Source: Cephaloticoccus capnophilus (GTDB lineage Bacteria > Verrucomicrobiota > Verrucomicrobiia > Opitutales > Opitutaceae). Taken from it: a stretch of 35,146 nucleotides of DNA. The DNA is taken from assembly GCF_001580045.1 (NCBI RefSeq), contig NZ_LSZP01000035.1:1-35146 (forward strand). The letters run 5' to 3'. This document shows positions 1-7,619 of this stretch, piece after piece. The position numbers and the translations under genes are program-made. Positions within the stretch are counted from its first letter, which is position 1. The number at the start of each line of letters is the position of its first letter. The notes beneath the pieces were generated by a model. That model was given only the letters and a program-made list of their open reading frames with translations, did no database searches and was not told where the DNA came from.

Positions 1-486
1 GTCTTGGATGAGAGAAATAATAGGCTGGGTATTTATGCAAGGCCTGCTATGACTGATGTCATCGATTTAACTGTTAATAGTACATCAGTTATTGCTTTCT
101 CATATCCAATACATTGGGATGCTGATGATGTTGATAATATATTCGAGTTTTATATTGGTAATTTAAGAATAGCTGATGATAGCATTCTTAAGATAGGTTC
201 TATTAGAGATGTTGTTAGTTTTGTGGTGTGGGATACTGCTGAAAATCGGGAAGCACTTAGCCGAACTGCGATTATATCTCGGAATGGAGCCTTGATGAAA
301 CCAAAGTGGACATTGCATTCTGGACAGTGGTTTCTTTTTCCGTTCTCAAATGAACCTTGGACGCCCGTTCCTGAAGTATCGACTTACGGAGCGGTCTTCT
401 CTTTTTCCGGACTGGCCCTTGGGCTTATTCGTAGGCGGAAAAAGAGAAGAACGCACTTAATCACTGCGGATGGAGTTCGAGTGTAA
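1..486 (+). CDS. PEP-CTERM sorting-domain protein, 5' end outside the window
   Basis: This is the C-terminal part of a probable exported protein. The frame is open to the first base, so the gene probably starts upstream; the TTG at base 4 is an unlikely start. Counting from base 4, residues 122-128 read VPEVSTY, followed by a hydrophobic stretch (GAVFSFSGLALGLI, 129-142) and a basic run RRRKKRR (143-149). This is the tripartite PEP-CTERM signal, which in known systems is processed by an exosortase. It is atypical in having V instead of P after PE and about 11 extra residues after the basic cluster. The rest of the protein matches nothing I recognise. Base composition is much more AT-rich than that of the genes that follow. 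The 3' end overlaps the convergent downstream gene by 26 bases. No exosortase gene is in the window. Confidence 0.75.
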   Translation, partial: VLDERNNRLGIYARPAMTDVIDLTVNSTSVIAFSYPIHWDADDVDNIFEFYIGNLRIADDSILKIGSIRDVVSFVVWDTAENREALSRTAIISRNGALMKPKWTLHSGQWFLFPFSNEPWTPVPEVSTYGAVFSFSGLALGLIRRRKKRRTHLITADGVRV

Positions 487-1219
487 CCAAGACAGGGAAG
501 TGGTCGGAGGCGTCGTTGTCGATGAGGGCGACGTCTTTGACTGCCCAATTGTGTTTTTTGTCTACGAAGACGATGTCGAGCCGCGTAGTTGGGGCGTCGT
601 AGGGCCAGGTGAGGGCGGTGTTTCCGGCTGTCACGCCGGTGTCTTTCATTGCGGCGGCGAGGACGTGGTAGGGGGCTTCTCCAGTTTCGAAGTTGAAGTC
701 GCCCGCGAGGATGAAGGGGCCGTCGAGCGCGTCGGCGACTTGGATAATGCCCTTCACCTGGGCGAGTCGGTTGGCTTCGTGTTGGTGGCAGAGGTGGGTG
801 GCGGCGAAGGTGATTTTTTCTCCGCGCCCAAGCGGGTAATCAATCGTTAACAGGGCGCGGGATTCGCCGCCTTCGGGTGTGGGGAGGATGCGAGTCGTCG
901 GGGGCGAGAGGGCGAGGTCGAGGGGCAGGCGGGAGAGGATGGCTTCGCCGTAGTCGCCGCCGTGTTGATCCATCGCTTTTCCAAAAACACCGTGCAGGCC
1001 GGTCAACTTGGCGAGTTCAGCGCAGAGGTCTTGGGGCGTGCCGCCGCTGAGCTGTGCACTGCGTTGGGTGAAGCGGTCGACTTCTTGGAGCGCGACGAGG
1101 TCGGGTTGGCACGCGTCGATGACTTTCGCGACTTCCTGAAGGTTGGGCGTGCCGGGGCGGTAGAAGGCCTCGCCGTGGTAGATGTTGTAGGTGAGGATTT
1201 TTATTTTATGGGGGGGCAT
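461..1219 (-). CDS. Endonuclease/exonuclease/phosphatase (EEP) family hydrolase
   Basis: 252 residues with the full EEP (DNase I-like) motif set: LTYNI at 9-13 (Asn), LQEVD at 44-48 (metal-binding Glu), THL at 141-143, AGDFN at 172-176 and ASDHFP at 237-242 (general-base Asp-His pair). The family hydrolyses phosphodiesters in nucleic acids, phospholipids or inositol phosphates, and the substrate cannot be told from sequence. There is no obvious signal peptide, so the protein is probably cytoplasmic. It is transcribed away from lpxA, from which it is separated by about 50 bases that must hold both promoters. Its 3' end overlaps the PEP-CTERM gene tail to tail. Confidence 0.85.
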   Translation of the reverse strand: MPPHKIKILTYNIYHGEAFYRPGTPNLQEVAKVIDACQPDLVALQEVDRFTQRSAQLSGGTPQDLCAELAKLTGLHGVFGKAMDQHGGDYGEAILSRLPLDLALSPPTTRILPTPEGGESRALLTIDYPLGRGEKITFAATHLCHQHEANRLAQVKGIIQVADALDGPFILAGDFNFETGEAPYHVLAAAMKDTGVTAGNTALTWPYDAPTTRLDIVFVDKKHNWAVKDVALIDNDASDHFPVLVTLELHPQ

Positions 1220-1270
1220 GTCAGCGCAGTATTGAGGTTTTGAGGATTTCGGCTAGCAGGGGAGTTACTT

Positions 1271-2059
1271 ATGGCGACTACAACGATTCATCCAACGGCG
1301 ATTGTGGAGACGGGCGCGGTCTTGGGCGCGGGTTGCGAGATTCGGGCCCATGCGATTGTGACGCGGTATTGTGTGCTAGGCGAGGGCGTGGTGGTGCACC
1401 CGTTTGCGGTCTTGGGAGGCGAGCCGCAGCACTTGAGTTTCGATGCGGCGGGAGTGGAGTCGCGCGTGGAGATCGGGGCGGGCACGGTGATTCGCGAGCA
1501 TGTGACGGTGAATCGGGCGTCGGTGGCGGGTGGGGCGACGCGGATCGGCGCGGGCAGCTTCTTAATGGCGGCGAGCCATGTCGCGCACGACTGCTCGCTG
1601 GGCGAGCAGGTGGTGCTCGCCAATGCGGCGTTGCTGGCGGGGCATGTGAGTGTGGGGGCGCATACGTTTCTGGGCGGAGGGGCAGCGGTGCACCAATTTT
1701 GCCGAATTGGTGAGAGCGTGATGGTGGCGGGGCATGCGTCGATTACGCGGGATGTGCCGGATTTCCTGATGGTGGCGGAGCGCGATGAGGCGATTGCGCT
1801 CAACACGGTGGGGCTGCGGCGGCGGGGGATTTCGCACGAGGCGATTGGCGAGCTGAAGCGGGCCTTTGCGATCGTGTTTTTCACTCCCGGGAATATCCGC
1901 GAGGTCGCCCGTGAGGCGCTCAATGAGGGGGAGCCCTCGTGTTGGACGAGCGCGGAAGCGCGGCAGTTTTTGGCGTTTTTTGCGGAGGGACAGCGTGGCT
2001 TCGTGAGGGCGCGTCGGCAGGGGCGGGCCTCGCAGCACGAGCAGGAGGAGTCTCTGTGA
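1271..2059 (+). CDS. lpxA: Acyl-ACP--UDP-N-acetylglucosamine O-acyltransferase LpxA
   Basis: First enzyme of lipid A biosynthesis; it transfers an R-3-hydroxyacyl chain from ACP to the 3-OH of UDP-GlcNAc in the cytoplasm. The 262-residue length is typical. The N-terminal two thirds is a hexapeptide-repeat left-handed beta helix (IHPTAIVETGAVLGAG onwards), and the C-terminal third carries the helical cap (GLRRRGIS...IGELKRAF). The catalytic His lies in VAHDCSLG (His106). The conserved GEPQH segment is at 50-54. The gene indicates an LPS-bearing outer membrane. The start ATG at 1271 gives the canonical N-terminus. pdxA follows on the same strand with a 77-base gap, so co-transcription is likely. 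Confidence 0.95.
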   Translation: MATTTIHPTAIVETGAVLGAGCEIRAHAIVTRYCVLGEGVVVHPFAVLGGEPQHLSFDAAGVESRVEIGAGTVIREHVTVNRASVAGGATRIGAGSFLMAASHVAHDCSLGEQVVLANAALLAGHVSVGAHTFLGGGAAVHQFCRIGESVMVAGHASITRDVPDFLMVAERDEAIALNTVGLRRRGISHEAIGELKRAFAIVFFTPGNIREVAREALNEGEPSCWTSAEARQFLAFFAEGQRGFVRARRQGRASQHEQEESL

Positions 2060-2136
2060 GGTCTCAGCCCGTTTCATGTGGCGAGCCCTTCGTTGAGGGC
2101 TCGTCAGCAAGGGCTGATTTGGCGGGCGATGCGTTC

Positions 2137-3129
2137 ATGAGCGGCGCATTGACCACGAGCGAGCAGGGGCGGGGCGAGGTGCCGCTGGCGATTACTTGTG
2201 GCGATCCGGCGGGGGTGGGGCCGGAGTTGATTGAGCGGATTCTAGGCGGGCAGGGGGCGCCGCCCGTTTCTTTTTCTGGGCCTTTGGCAGTAATCGGGGC
2301 GGAGCAGTGGCTGCGCAGTTTGCCGGATTTTGTGGAGAAAATCGCGGTCGGTGATTCGGCGTTTCGCGCCCAAGCGGGTGTGCCGAGTGCGGCGGGAGCG
2401 CGGGTGGCTTTGGAGGCGATGGAGTGCGCGGCGGCAGGTTGCGTGGCCGGTCGGTTTTCGGGCGTGGTGACGGGGCCGGTGAGTAAGGCCGAGCTCGCGA
2501 AAATTGGTTATCCGTTTCCGGGGCAGACGGAGTTTTTTGCGTCACGCTGGGGCGGCGACCAGTGCGGTAGCGCGGTTGACGAGCCGGTGATGGGCTTTGT
2601 GGGGGAGCGGTTGCGCGTGGTGCTGGCGACTTGGCATGTGCCGCTCGCCGAAGTGCCCAATCGATTGAGCGAAGCGGTGATTGAGCGCACAGTCGCCGCA
2701 GCGGGAGAGCTTGCCCGTATCGGTAGAGCCGCCAGCGAGCCTGCCGCGCGAATCGCGGTTTGCGGGCTAAATCCGCATGCGGGCGAGGGCGGCTTACTGG
2801 GCGTGGAGGAGCGCGATTTTCTGAATCCGATTTTGGCAAAACTGGGCGGGCGCTACCCGGGGCTGGTGCCGCAGTGCTTGCCGGGCGATACGGTTTTTGC
2901 GCGGGCCTTGCGCGGGGACTTCGACGTGGTCGTCGCGCTTTATCACGATCAAGGGCTCGCGCCGCTAAAGGCGGTGGACTTCGACACGGCGGTTAACGTG
3001 ACGCTGGGCTTGCCTTTTGTGCGGATGAGCCCCGACCACGGCACAGCCTTTGATTTGGCGGGGAAGGGCACGGCGTCGCCTCGCAGTTTTGCAAACGCAA
3101 TCCGACTCGCACGCCACTGGGTCCGTTAG
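2137..3129 (+). CDS. pdxA: 4-hydroxythreonine-4-phosphate dehydrogenase PdxA
   Basis: NAD-dependent oxidation of 4-phosphohydroxy-L-threonine in the DXP-independent-of-PdxS (PdxA/PdxJ) route to pyridoxal phosphate. The frame is open back to 1939, inside lpxA, but ATG 2137 gives MSGALTTSEQ followed by the family N-terminus LAITCGDPAGVGPE and a 330-residue protein, the usual length. Conserved segments are TGPVSK (112-117), PGQTE (128-132) and GLNPHAGE (210-217). The three metal-binding histidines are in TWHVPL (167), LYHDQGL (270) and SPDHGTAFD (301). All catalytic features look intact. The gene follows lpxA on the same strand, and the 335-bp repeat begins 37 bases after its stop codon. Confidence 0.95.
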   Translation: MSGALTTSEQGRGEVPLAITCGDPAGVGPELIERILGGQGAPPVSFSGPLAVIGAEQWLRSLPDFVEKIAVGDSAFRAQAGVPSAAGARVALEAMECAAAGCVAGRFSGVVTGPVSKAELAKIGYPFPGQTEFFASRWGGDQCGSAVDEPVMGFVGERLRVVLATWHVPLAEVPNRLSEAVIERTVAAAGELARIGRAASEPAARIAVCGLNPHAGEGGLLGVEERDFLNPILAKLGGRYPGLVPQCLPGDTVFARALRGDFDVVVALYHDQGLAPLKAVDFDTAVNVTLGLPFVRMSPDHGTAFDLAGKGTASPRSFANAIRLARHWVR

Positions 3130-3166
3130 AGAGCCCTCGCGTGCGCTTTCGCCCTCGTCAGAGCTT

Positions 3167-3501
3167 CCACTACGCGTGGGGCGGCAGCGTGTCGCTGCAC
3201 CCATTTACCGAACGCTTGGTTGCCGTGCATTCGCACGGCAACCAAGCGTTCGGTAGAAAGGAACCCAAACTAGGAGGCGGGAGTTTACTGGTGATTTCTC
3301 CCACCTCGCCCAAACGGGTTATCACTCTGCTTTCTACTCCTTGTCGCAACACGACAGGGGAGTGCTTTCAAATTTGGGATTTCGCTTTCGCGCGATAGCG
3401 CGATGAGAAATCCCAAATTGAACGGGTGCAGGCACAGGACGGCGGGCCAACGAGCCCGCCGCCAAATAAAACAGCCTACGGCTGCGCACCACGCGTAGTG
3501 G
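3167..3501. repeat. 335-bp dispersed multi-hairpin repeat, copy A
   Basis: Nearly the whole pdxA-erpA gap is this element, which recurs at 18552-18886. It begins with ccactacgcgtgg (3167-3179) and ends with the exact reverse complement ccacgcgtagtgg (3489-3501). Inside are a 6-bp hairpin (3184-3198), a 23-bp hairpin with a 4-base loop (3206-3228 / 3233-3255), a short hairpin around the cgacaggg box, a 13-bp stem (3371-3383 / 3407-3419) enclosing a smaller tcgcgc/gcgcga hairpin, an 8-bp stem (3440-3447 / 3454-3461), and cagcc-tac-ggctg (3472-3484). It contains no credible ORF and no clear target-site duplication. It could be a MITE-like element or a structured RNA; I do not recognise a named family. 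Confidence 0.9.
3206..3255. repeat. Variable 23-bp hairpin of repeat copy A
   Basis: A perfect inverted repeat with arms of 23 bases and loop attc. The arm begins taccgaacgc and ends ttgccgtgc. Copy B has a 23-bp perfect hairpin at the same place but with a completely different arm sequence. Confidence 0.9.
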
Positions 3502-3548
3502 GGAGAGAAAAAGGCAGGGGGGCGATAGGCTCTTCTGTGATCGGGTAA

Positions 3549-3576
3549 TTGACGCTGGCGTGTAGTGGATTTTAGT
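3549..3576 (+). promoter_or_regulatory. Candidate sigma-70-type promoter for the Fe-S carrier gene
   Basis: TTGACG at 3549-3554 and TTTAGT at 3571-3576 with a 16-base spacer, ending 25 bases before the ATG at 3602. The -35 box is close to consensus and the -10 is weak (4 of 6). This is inferred from sequence only. Confidence 0.3.
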
Positions 3577-3601
3577 CGGCGGCCCTTTCCCTGTTTTCTC
3601 G

Positions 3602-4015
3602 ATGACTGCTACTGTTGCTACTGCTCCGCTCCAATCGCCGACCGTTTCTGCCGTGCCCGCGTCGGTGGCCACTCCGCGCGAGGGTGACGAGCGCTTGGTG
3701 TGCTTGACTGATGCGGCGGGCGAGAAGTTGCGCGCGCTGATTGCGCGGGAGGGCAAGGGCGAGTTTTTGCGAGTCGCGATTAGCGGTGGCGGCTGCAATG
3801 GCTTGAGCTACAAGCTGCGTTTTGTGCCTGCGCCGAAAGCGGGAGATATCCTCGTGCGCAGTGCGGGCGTGGCGGTGCTCGTCGATAGCAAAACCGCGCT
3901 CTACTTGCGCGGCACCGAGCTTGACTACTCGGCGAAGCTCATCGCCGGCGGCTTCCGCTTTAGTAACCCAAACGCCAAGGCGAGCTGCTCCTGCGGCGAG
4001 AGTTTCAGCGTGTAA
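3602..4015 (+). CDS. A-type iron-sulfur cluster carrier (IscA/ErpA/HesB family)
   Basis: 137 residues. Residues 1-30 form a low-complexity Ala/Pro/Thr extension. The HesB core follows: LTDAAGEKLRALI (35-47), LRVAISGGGCNGLSY with Cys65, and the C-terminal SCSCGESF with Cys129 and Cys131. These are the three cysteines that bind the Fe-S cluster in A-type carriers, which pass clusters from scaffold to apo-proteins in the cytoplasm. IscA, ErpA and SufA cannot be separated reliably by sequence, and no isc or suf genes are nearby, so no symbol is given. The ATG at 3602 is the only reasonable start, although the N-terminal extension is longer than in most homologues. Confidence 0.9.
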   Translation: MTATVATAPLQSPTVSAVPASVATPREGDERLVCLTDAAGEKLRALIAREGKGEFLRVAISGGGCNGLSYKLRFVPAPKAGDILVRSAGVAVLVDSKTALYLRGTELDYSAKLIAGGFRFSNPNAKASCSCGESFSV

Positions 4016-4029
4016 GGGGCGCAAGGCCC

Positions 4030-4108
4030 TAACGGGTGCCCTGCAAAATAAATGGGTCGAAGGCCCCGTTATAGGATTGTCTTCGTGCGAGCGGTTTGCG
4101 AGAACCGC
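4030..4108 (+). promoter_or_regulatory. Paired stem-loops in the infC leader
   Basis: The 136-base gap before infC can form taacggg/cccgtta (4030-4036 with 4065-4071) and gcggtt-tgcgag-aaccgc (4091-4108). Neither is followed by a U-run, so these are not clear terminators. In several bacteria infC leaders are regulated, but no specific class is recognisable here. Confidence 0.3.
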
Positions 4109-4151
4109 GCTCCGACTTCCCAAGTCTTTCTTAAGTCGTCCGTATCACTAA

Positions 4152-4892
4152 ATGGCCAATTCGTTTCCCTCTGGCGGAGGTAACCGCCCCGGTGGCTACA
4201 ACCGGCGCAACTCAAACAGGAGCCCCTTCGCGGGCATCCGTCGCAATCATCGCATCCGCGTCCCCGAGGTTCGCGTGATCTCTCCCGAGGGTAAGCAACT
4301 CGGTGTGCTGCCGACTGCTACGGCGATCAGCCTCGCGCTGGAGGTCGGGCTGGAGCTCGTCGAGGTCGCCCCGGCTGCGCGCCCGCCGGTGTGCCGGATC
4401 ATGGACTTCGGCAAATACGTTTACGAGGAGTCGAAGAAGACCTCTCACGCGAAAGTCACCGCCAGTAAAATTAAGGAAATTGAGCTCACGCCGCGCATTG
4501 AGCAGCACGACTTCGAGACCAAGATTCGACACGCCGAGGAGTTCCTCTCCCACGGCAGCAAGGTGAAGCTGCGCCTAAAATTTCGTGGCCGCGAGATGGC
4601 GCGCACCGAGCTGGGCTTCGACGTCATCCGCCGCGCGATCGCCGACCTCGAAGGCATGGGCCACCCCGACTCCGAGCCGCGACTCATCGGGCGCAACATC
4701 AACATGATGATCACCCCGCTGCCCGAGAATAAGCGTAAGCCGAAGTACTATCACCCGCACCACCACGAGGCAGCGGCTGAGGACGATGAGCCGCGTGCGC
4801 ACGCGAAAAAAGCGGAGTCGGCGCACGCAGAGGATTCTGCGAACGAAGCCGCCAGCGCGCAGCCCGCTCCTGCTGCGGGGGCCGACGAGTGA
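4152..4892 (+). CDS. infC: Translation initiation factor IF-3
   Basis: Binds the 30S subunit, prevents premature 50S joining and proofreads start-codon and initiator tRNA selection. Residues 1-28 are a Gly/Arg/Asn-rich extension. The N-domain runs from about 29 to 100 (NHRIRVPEVRVISPEGKQLG, then PPVCRIMDFGKYVYEE). The C-domain runs from about 105 to 195 (KEIELTPRIEQHDFETK, then KVKLRLKFRGREMA). The last 50 or so residues are a His/Glu/Ala-rich low-complexity tail, so the protein is 246 residues against about 180 in E. coli. The start is ATG, not the rare AUU used by many enterobacteria. The usual partners rpmI and rplT do not follow; the next gene is a cell-wall amidase 16 bases downstream. 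Confidence 0.95.
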   Translation: MANSFPSGGGNRPGGYNRRNSNRSPFAGIRRNHRIRVPEVRVISPEGKQLGVLPTATAISLALEVGLELVEVAPAARPPVCRIMDFGKYVYEESKKTSHAKVTASKIKEIELTPRIEQHDFETKIRHAEEFLSHGSKVKLRLKFRGREMARTELGFDVIRRAIADLEGMGHPDSEPRLIGRNINMMITPLPENKRKPKYYHPHHHEAAAEDDEPRAHAKKAESAHAEDSANEAASAQPAPAAGADE

Positions 4893-4908
4893 AGTCGCGG
4901 TCACTGTG

Positions 4909-6033
4909 ATGGCTAAGCCACAGCGGTGGATTTTCGCGTTGGGCTTAGTCGGGCTCGCCCTTAGCAGACTCACGAGCCCGAGCCTCTTGGCTGTCGAAAC
5001 ACTTAAGCGCGAGCGCGTCACGGGAGCCGCTTCGACCGCCGCGACCGTGGGGGTAGACTATGTGCGCGCTGCCGACTTTGCTGCGAAGTTTGGGCTGAAG
5101 CCGGAGCCTTCGCCGGATGGCAAAAAGCTAACGCTCAAAAGCCCGTGGACGGAAATCGCCCTCGAGGCGGGCAGCCGCGAGATCGCGCACAACGGGTTGC
5201 GGATTTTTTTAGGCGACGGCGTGCGACAGCAAGGCGGCCACTTCCTCATCTCCAAACTCGATATCGATAAGGTCCTCGTGCCGCTGCTTTTGCCCGGCTA
5301 TGGGCTGGGCACCCAGGCGACGGGCGCGGCGAGCTACGGCAGCCCGCCAAACTTGAAAACCATCGTCATCGACCCTGGCCACGGCGGACGCGATCCGGGC
5401 AAGGTGAACGCCAAGCTCGGTGTGAACGAAAAAACGATGACGCTCGACACCGCGCAGCGGCTGGCGCGGCTACTCGAAGCGCGCGGTTATAAAGTGCTGC
5501 TTACCCGCTTGGGCGATTCATCGCTGGACACCGATAAAAACACGGATTTGCGGGCGCGGGCGCATTTCGCGCGGGCTGCGGCGGCCGACCTCTTTATTAG
5601 CTTACACTACAACGCGGTGGATGGCTCGCCTGCGACCTTGGCCCGCGTGCGCGGGGCCGAGGTCTACACGCTCACGCCGCAGCACCAGCACTCCAGCGGC
5701 GATCCTGAGCGGCAGGATAAAAATGGGGCCGCAGTCGCGCTACCGGGAAACGCGTACGACCACTGGAACATGATTATCGGGCACGAGGTGCACCGCGCTT
5801 TGGTGAAAACGGTGGCTGTGGCGGACCGCGGGCTGAAGCGCGCACGCTTCGCAGTGCTGCGCGAAGTGACGTGCCCGGCGATCTTGGTCGAGGCGGGTTT
5901 TCTCTCCAACGACGAGGAGGCGCACAAAATCATGAGCCCCGAGTACCGGCAGCAACTCGCCGAGGCGATTGCCAGCGGGGTCGTGATGTATGACGCCGCG
6001 CTCGAAGCGGTGCGGCGGCGCGCCCAGCACTGA
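4909..6033 (+). CDS. N-acetylmuramoyl-L-alanine amidase (Amidase_3), exported
   Basis: Zinc amidase that cleaves the amide bond between N-acetylmuramic acid and the peptide stem of peptidoglycan. The ATG at 4909 gives MAKPQRWIFALGLVGLALSR, a signal-peptide-like N-terminus; the open frame further upstream lies inside infC. Residues 48-130 resemble the copper-amine-oxidase-N-like domain often found before such amidases. The catalytic domain starts at IVIDPGHGGRDPG (152-164, Zn His158), continues with NEKTM (Glu174) and SLHYNA (His233), and ends with ILVEAGFLSN, which supplies the catalytic Glu. All expected ligands are present. It lies 16 bases after infC and 29 bases before the next ORF, so it is probably in one transcript with both. 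Confidence 0.9.
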   Translation: MAKPQRWIFALGLVGLALSRLTSPSLLAVETLKRERVTGAASTAATVGVDYVRAADFAAKFGLKPEPSPDGKKLTLKSPWTEIALEAGSREIAHNGLRIFLGDGVRQQGGHFLISKLDIDKVLVPLLLPGYGLGTQATGAASYGSPPNLKTIVIDPGHGGRDPGKVNAKLGVNEKTMTLDTAQRLARLLEARGYKVLLTRLGDSSLDTDKNTDLRARAHFARAAAADLFISLHYNAVDGSPATLARVRGAEVYTLTPQHQHSSGDPERQDKNGAAVALPGNAYDHWNMIIGHEVHRALVKTVAVADRGLKRARFAVLREVTCPAILVEAGFLSNDEEAHKIMSPEYRQQLAEAIASGVVMYDAALEAVRRRAQH

Positions 6034-6035
6034 GC

Positions 6036-6048
6036 CCACGCGCAGTGG
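6036..6048. repeat. Lone terminus of the 335-bp repeat
   Basis: ccacgcgcagtgg, beginning 2 bases after the amidase stop codon, is identical to the right terminus of repeat copy B (18874-18886) and differs by one base from that of copy A. No other part of the element is present. It may be a relic or an insertion site; chance is possible but unlikely for an intergenic 13-mer. Confidence 0.5.
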
Positions 6049-6062
6049 AGCGAGCTCGGCGA

Positions 6063-7409
6063 ATGGCCCATGCGAACATCAGCTGTGCGCTGCGAAGGCG
6101 CGGGCCGCGCCTGAAGGAAGCGTTGGACGCGGCGGCACTCTGTGACACGCTGCGTCGCGTGCTTTCTCGATTCTTCTGCCTGATTGTTTTCGGCCTGCTC
6201 GTCGGTCTGGGCTTTGCGGCCTCGCCTGTTCGCGCACTGAGCGAAGATGCGGCACTGGCCGCGCGAGTCGTGCTTCTGGCCAATGCGAACGACCAAGACT
6301 CGTTACGCGTCGCGCGTCATTATGCCGCTGCGCGTGCGGTGCCCGAGGATAACATCGTGTCGCTGCCCTTGTCGCGCGAAGAGACGATTTCGTGGGAGGA
6401 CTTTGTGCGGACGCTTTGGCAGCCGCTGCAAGACGAGCTCGTGCGGCGCGGCTGGATTGATGCGCTCCAGGGCCGCCGACTCGACCCAGCGGGACGGCGT
6501 AAGGTGGCCGCTTCCGGCCACTCAATTTCCTACCTTGTCGTGTGTCGCGGCGTGCCGTTGCGAATCGCCAATGCTCCCGAGCTGATTATTCCCTCGGGCG
6601 ACATCGACCCGCGTGAGCAATTTCGCACGAACGCGGCGGCGGTCGATTCCGAGCTAAGCCTGCTCGCTTACGGCGATTACAACATAAACGCCTATCTGCA
6701 GAACCCGTTTTTTCGAGGGAGCGTAGACGGGGCGGCAGGAGGCTTGGCGCAGGGACGCCGCCGCAGCGCGGCACTTTTGTCTGAGCGTCGCGTGATTAAG
6801 GTCGCGAGACTCGATGGGCCGAAGCTCGCCGATGTGCTCGCGTTAATCGACAACACACTCCTCGCTGAAGAGCGTGGCTTGCGCGGGCGGGCCTATGTGG
6901 ATGCTCGCGGCCCACATGCCGAAGGCGAAGCGTGGATGGAGCAGATCGCGGCACGTGCTCAGGAGCTGGGCTTTCCGACCGAAGTGAATCGCGAAGAGGG
7001 GAATTTTCCGAAGGAAGCGCAGTTTGAAAGCCCGGTGCTGTATTTCGGCTGGTATGCGGCGGACGTGGAAGGGCCGTTTATGCGGCCCAAGTTCCGTTTC
7101 GAGCCGGGAGCGATTGCGGTGCACCTGCACAGCTTCTCGGCAGCGACGCTGCGCTCGGAGTCGAAAGGCTGGGTTGGGCCGCTGATCGCTCGCGGCGCAG
7201 TGGCAACGACGGGCGCGGTATATGAACCTTACCTCGAACTCATGCACCGTTCGCAGCTAATGTTTGAGGAGCTGACCAAGGGCACACGACTTGGCGACGC
7301 GGCTTACGCCGCCCTTCCTGTGCTAAGCTGGCAAAGCGTGCTGATCGGCGACCCACTCTATCGGCCCTTTAAGCGCAAGCCTACGGCGGCCAGAGCTGTC
7401 GATCAGTAA
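6063..7409 (+). CDS. TIGR03790-family protein, probably exported
   Basis: The N-terminal domain has the TIGR03790 signature: RVVLLANANDQDSLRVARHY, then AVPEDNIVSLPLSREETISW and later SYLVVCRGVPLRI. The family is uncharacterised but was described as confined to genomes that carry exosortase/PEP-CTERM systems. A hydrophobic segment (LSRFFCLIVFGLLVGLGFAA) followed by SPVRA looks like a signal peptide. The start is uncertain. ATG 6063 leaves about 32 residues before that segment, GTG 6045 is also possible, and GTG 6159 would place the signal peptide at the very N-terminus and may be the true start. The C-terminal half includes ALPVLSWQSVLIGDPLYRPF, a typical ending of this family. It is closely downstream of the amidase. 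Confidence 0.75.
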   Translation: MAHANISCALRRRGPRLKEALDAAALCDTLRRVLSRFFCLIVFGLLVGLGFAASPVRALSEDAALAARVVLLANANDQDSLRVARHYAAARAVPEDNIVSLPLSREETISWEDFVRTLWQPLQDELVRRGWIDALQGRRLDPAGRRKVAASGHSISYLVVCRGVPLRIANAPELIIPSGDIDPREQFRTNAAAVDSELSLLAYGDYNINAYLQNPFFRGSVDGAAGGLAQGRRRSAALLSERRVIKVARLDGPKLADVLALIDNTLLAEERGLRGRAYVDARGPHAEGEAWMEQIAARAQELGFPTEVNREEGNFPKEAQFESPVLYFGWYAADVEGPFMRPKFRFEPGAIAVHLHSFSAATLRSESKGWVGPLIARGAVATTGAVYEPYLELMHRSQLMFEELTKGTRLGDAAYAALPVLSWQSVLIGDPLYRPFKRKPTAARAVDQ

Positions 7410-7429
7410 TCATACTTAAGTAGGTATAC

Positions 7430-7458
7430 TTGACTCAATAAGTAAGCGGCTCTGTATT
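7430..7458 (+). promoter_or_regulatory. Candidate promoter upstream of the TonB receptor
   Basis: TTGACT at 7430-7435 and TGTATT at 7453-7458 with a 17-base spacer, in a 210-base AT-richer gap. A direct near-repeat (atacttaagta / atacttgact) and a short agccg-caag-cggct hairpin are also present. No Fur-box match was evident. Sequence-only inference. Confidence 0.25.
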
Positions 7459-7619
7459 GGTCGACGGACTACAAATGCTTTTCATCCCCGTCTAGCAGCC
7501 GCAAGCGGCTACTGTCTGTGCGATGGAAGGCTGATGTATAGTCAGTTACGGCATTTCCCCGTGCCTTGTTTTTGTGTCCGTTTCGCACGGCGCAATTCGT
7601 CCAGACAAACTCCAAACTT

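Noticed and set aside
3141-3398. ORF over the 335-bp repeat
   Set aside because: Not conserved in copy B because the hairpin and indels change the frame; composition not protein-like.
3167-3501. Target-site duplications around the repeat copies
   Set aside because: Bases flanking both copies do not form matching direct repeats, so transposition is not proven by this criterion.
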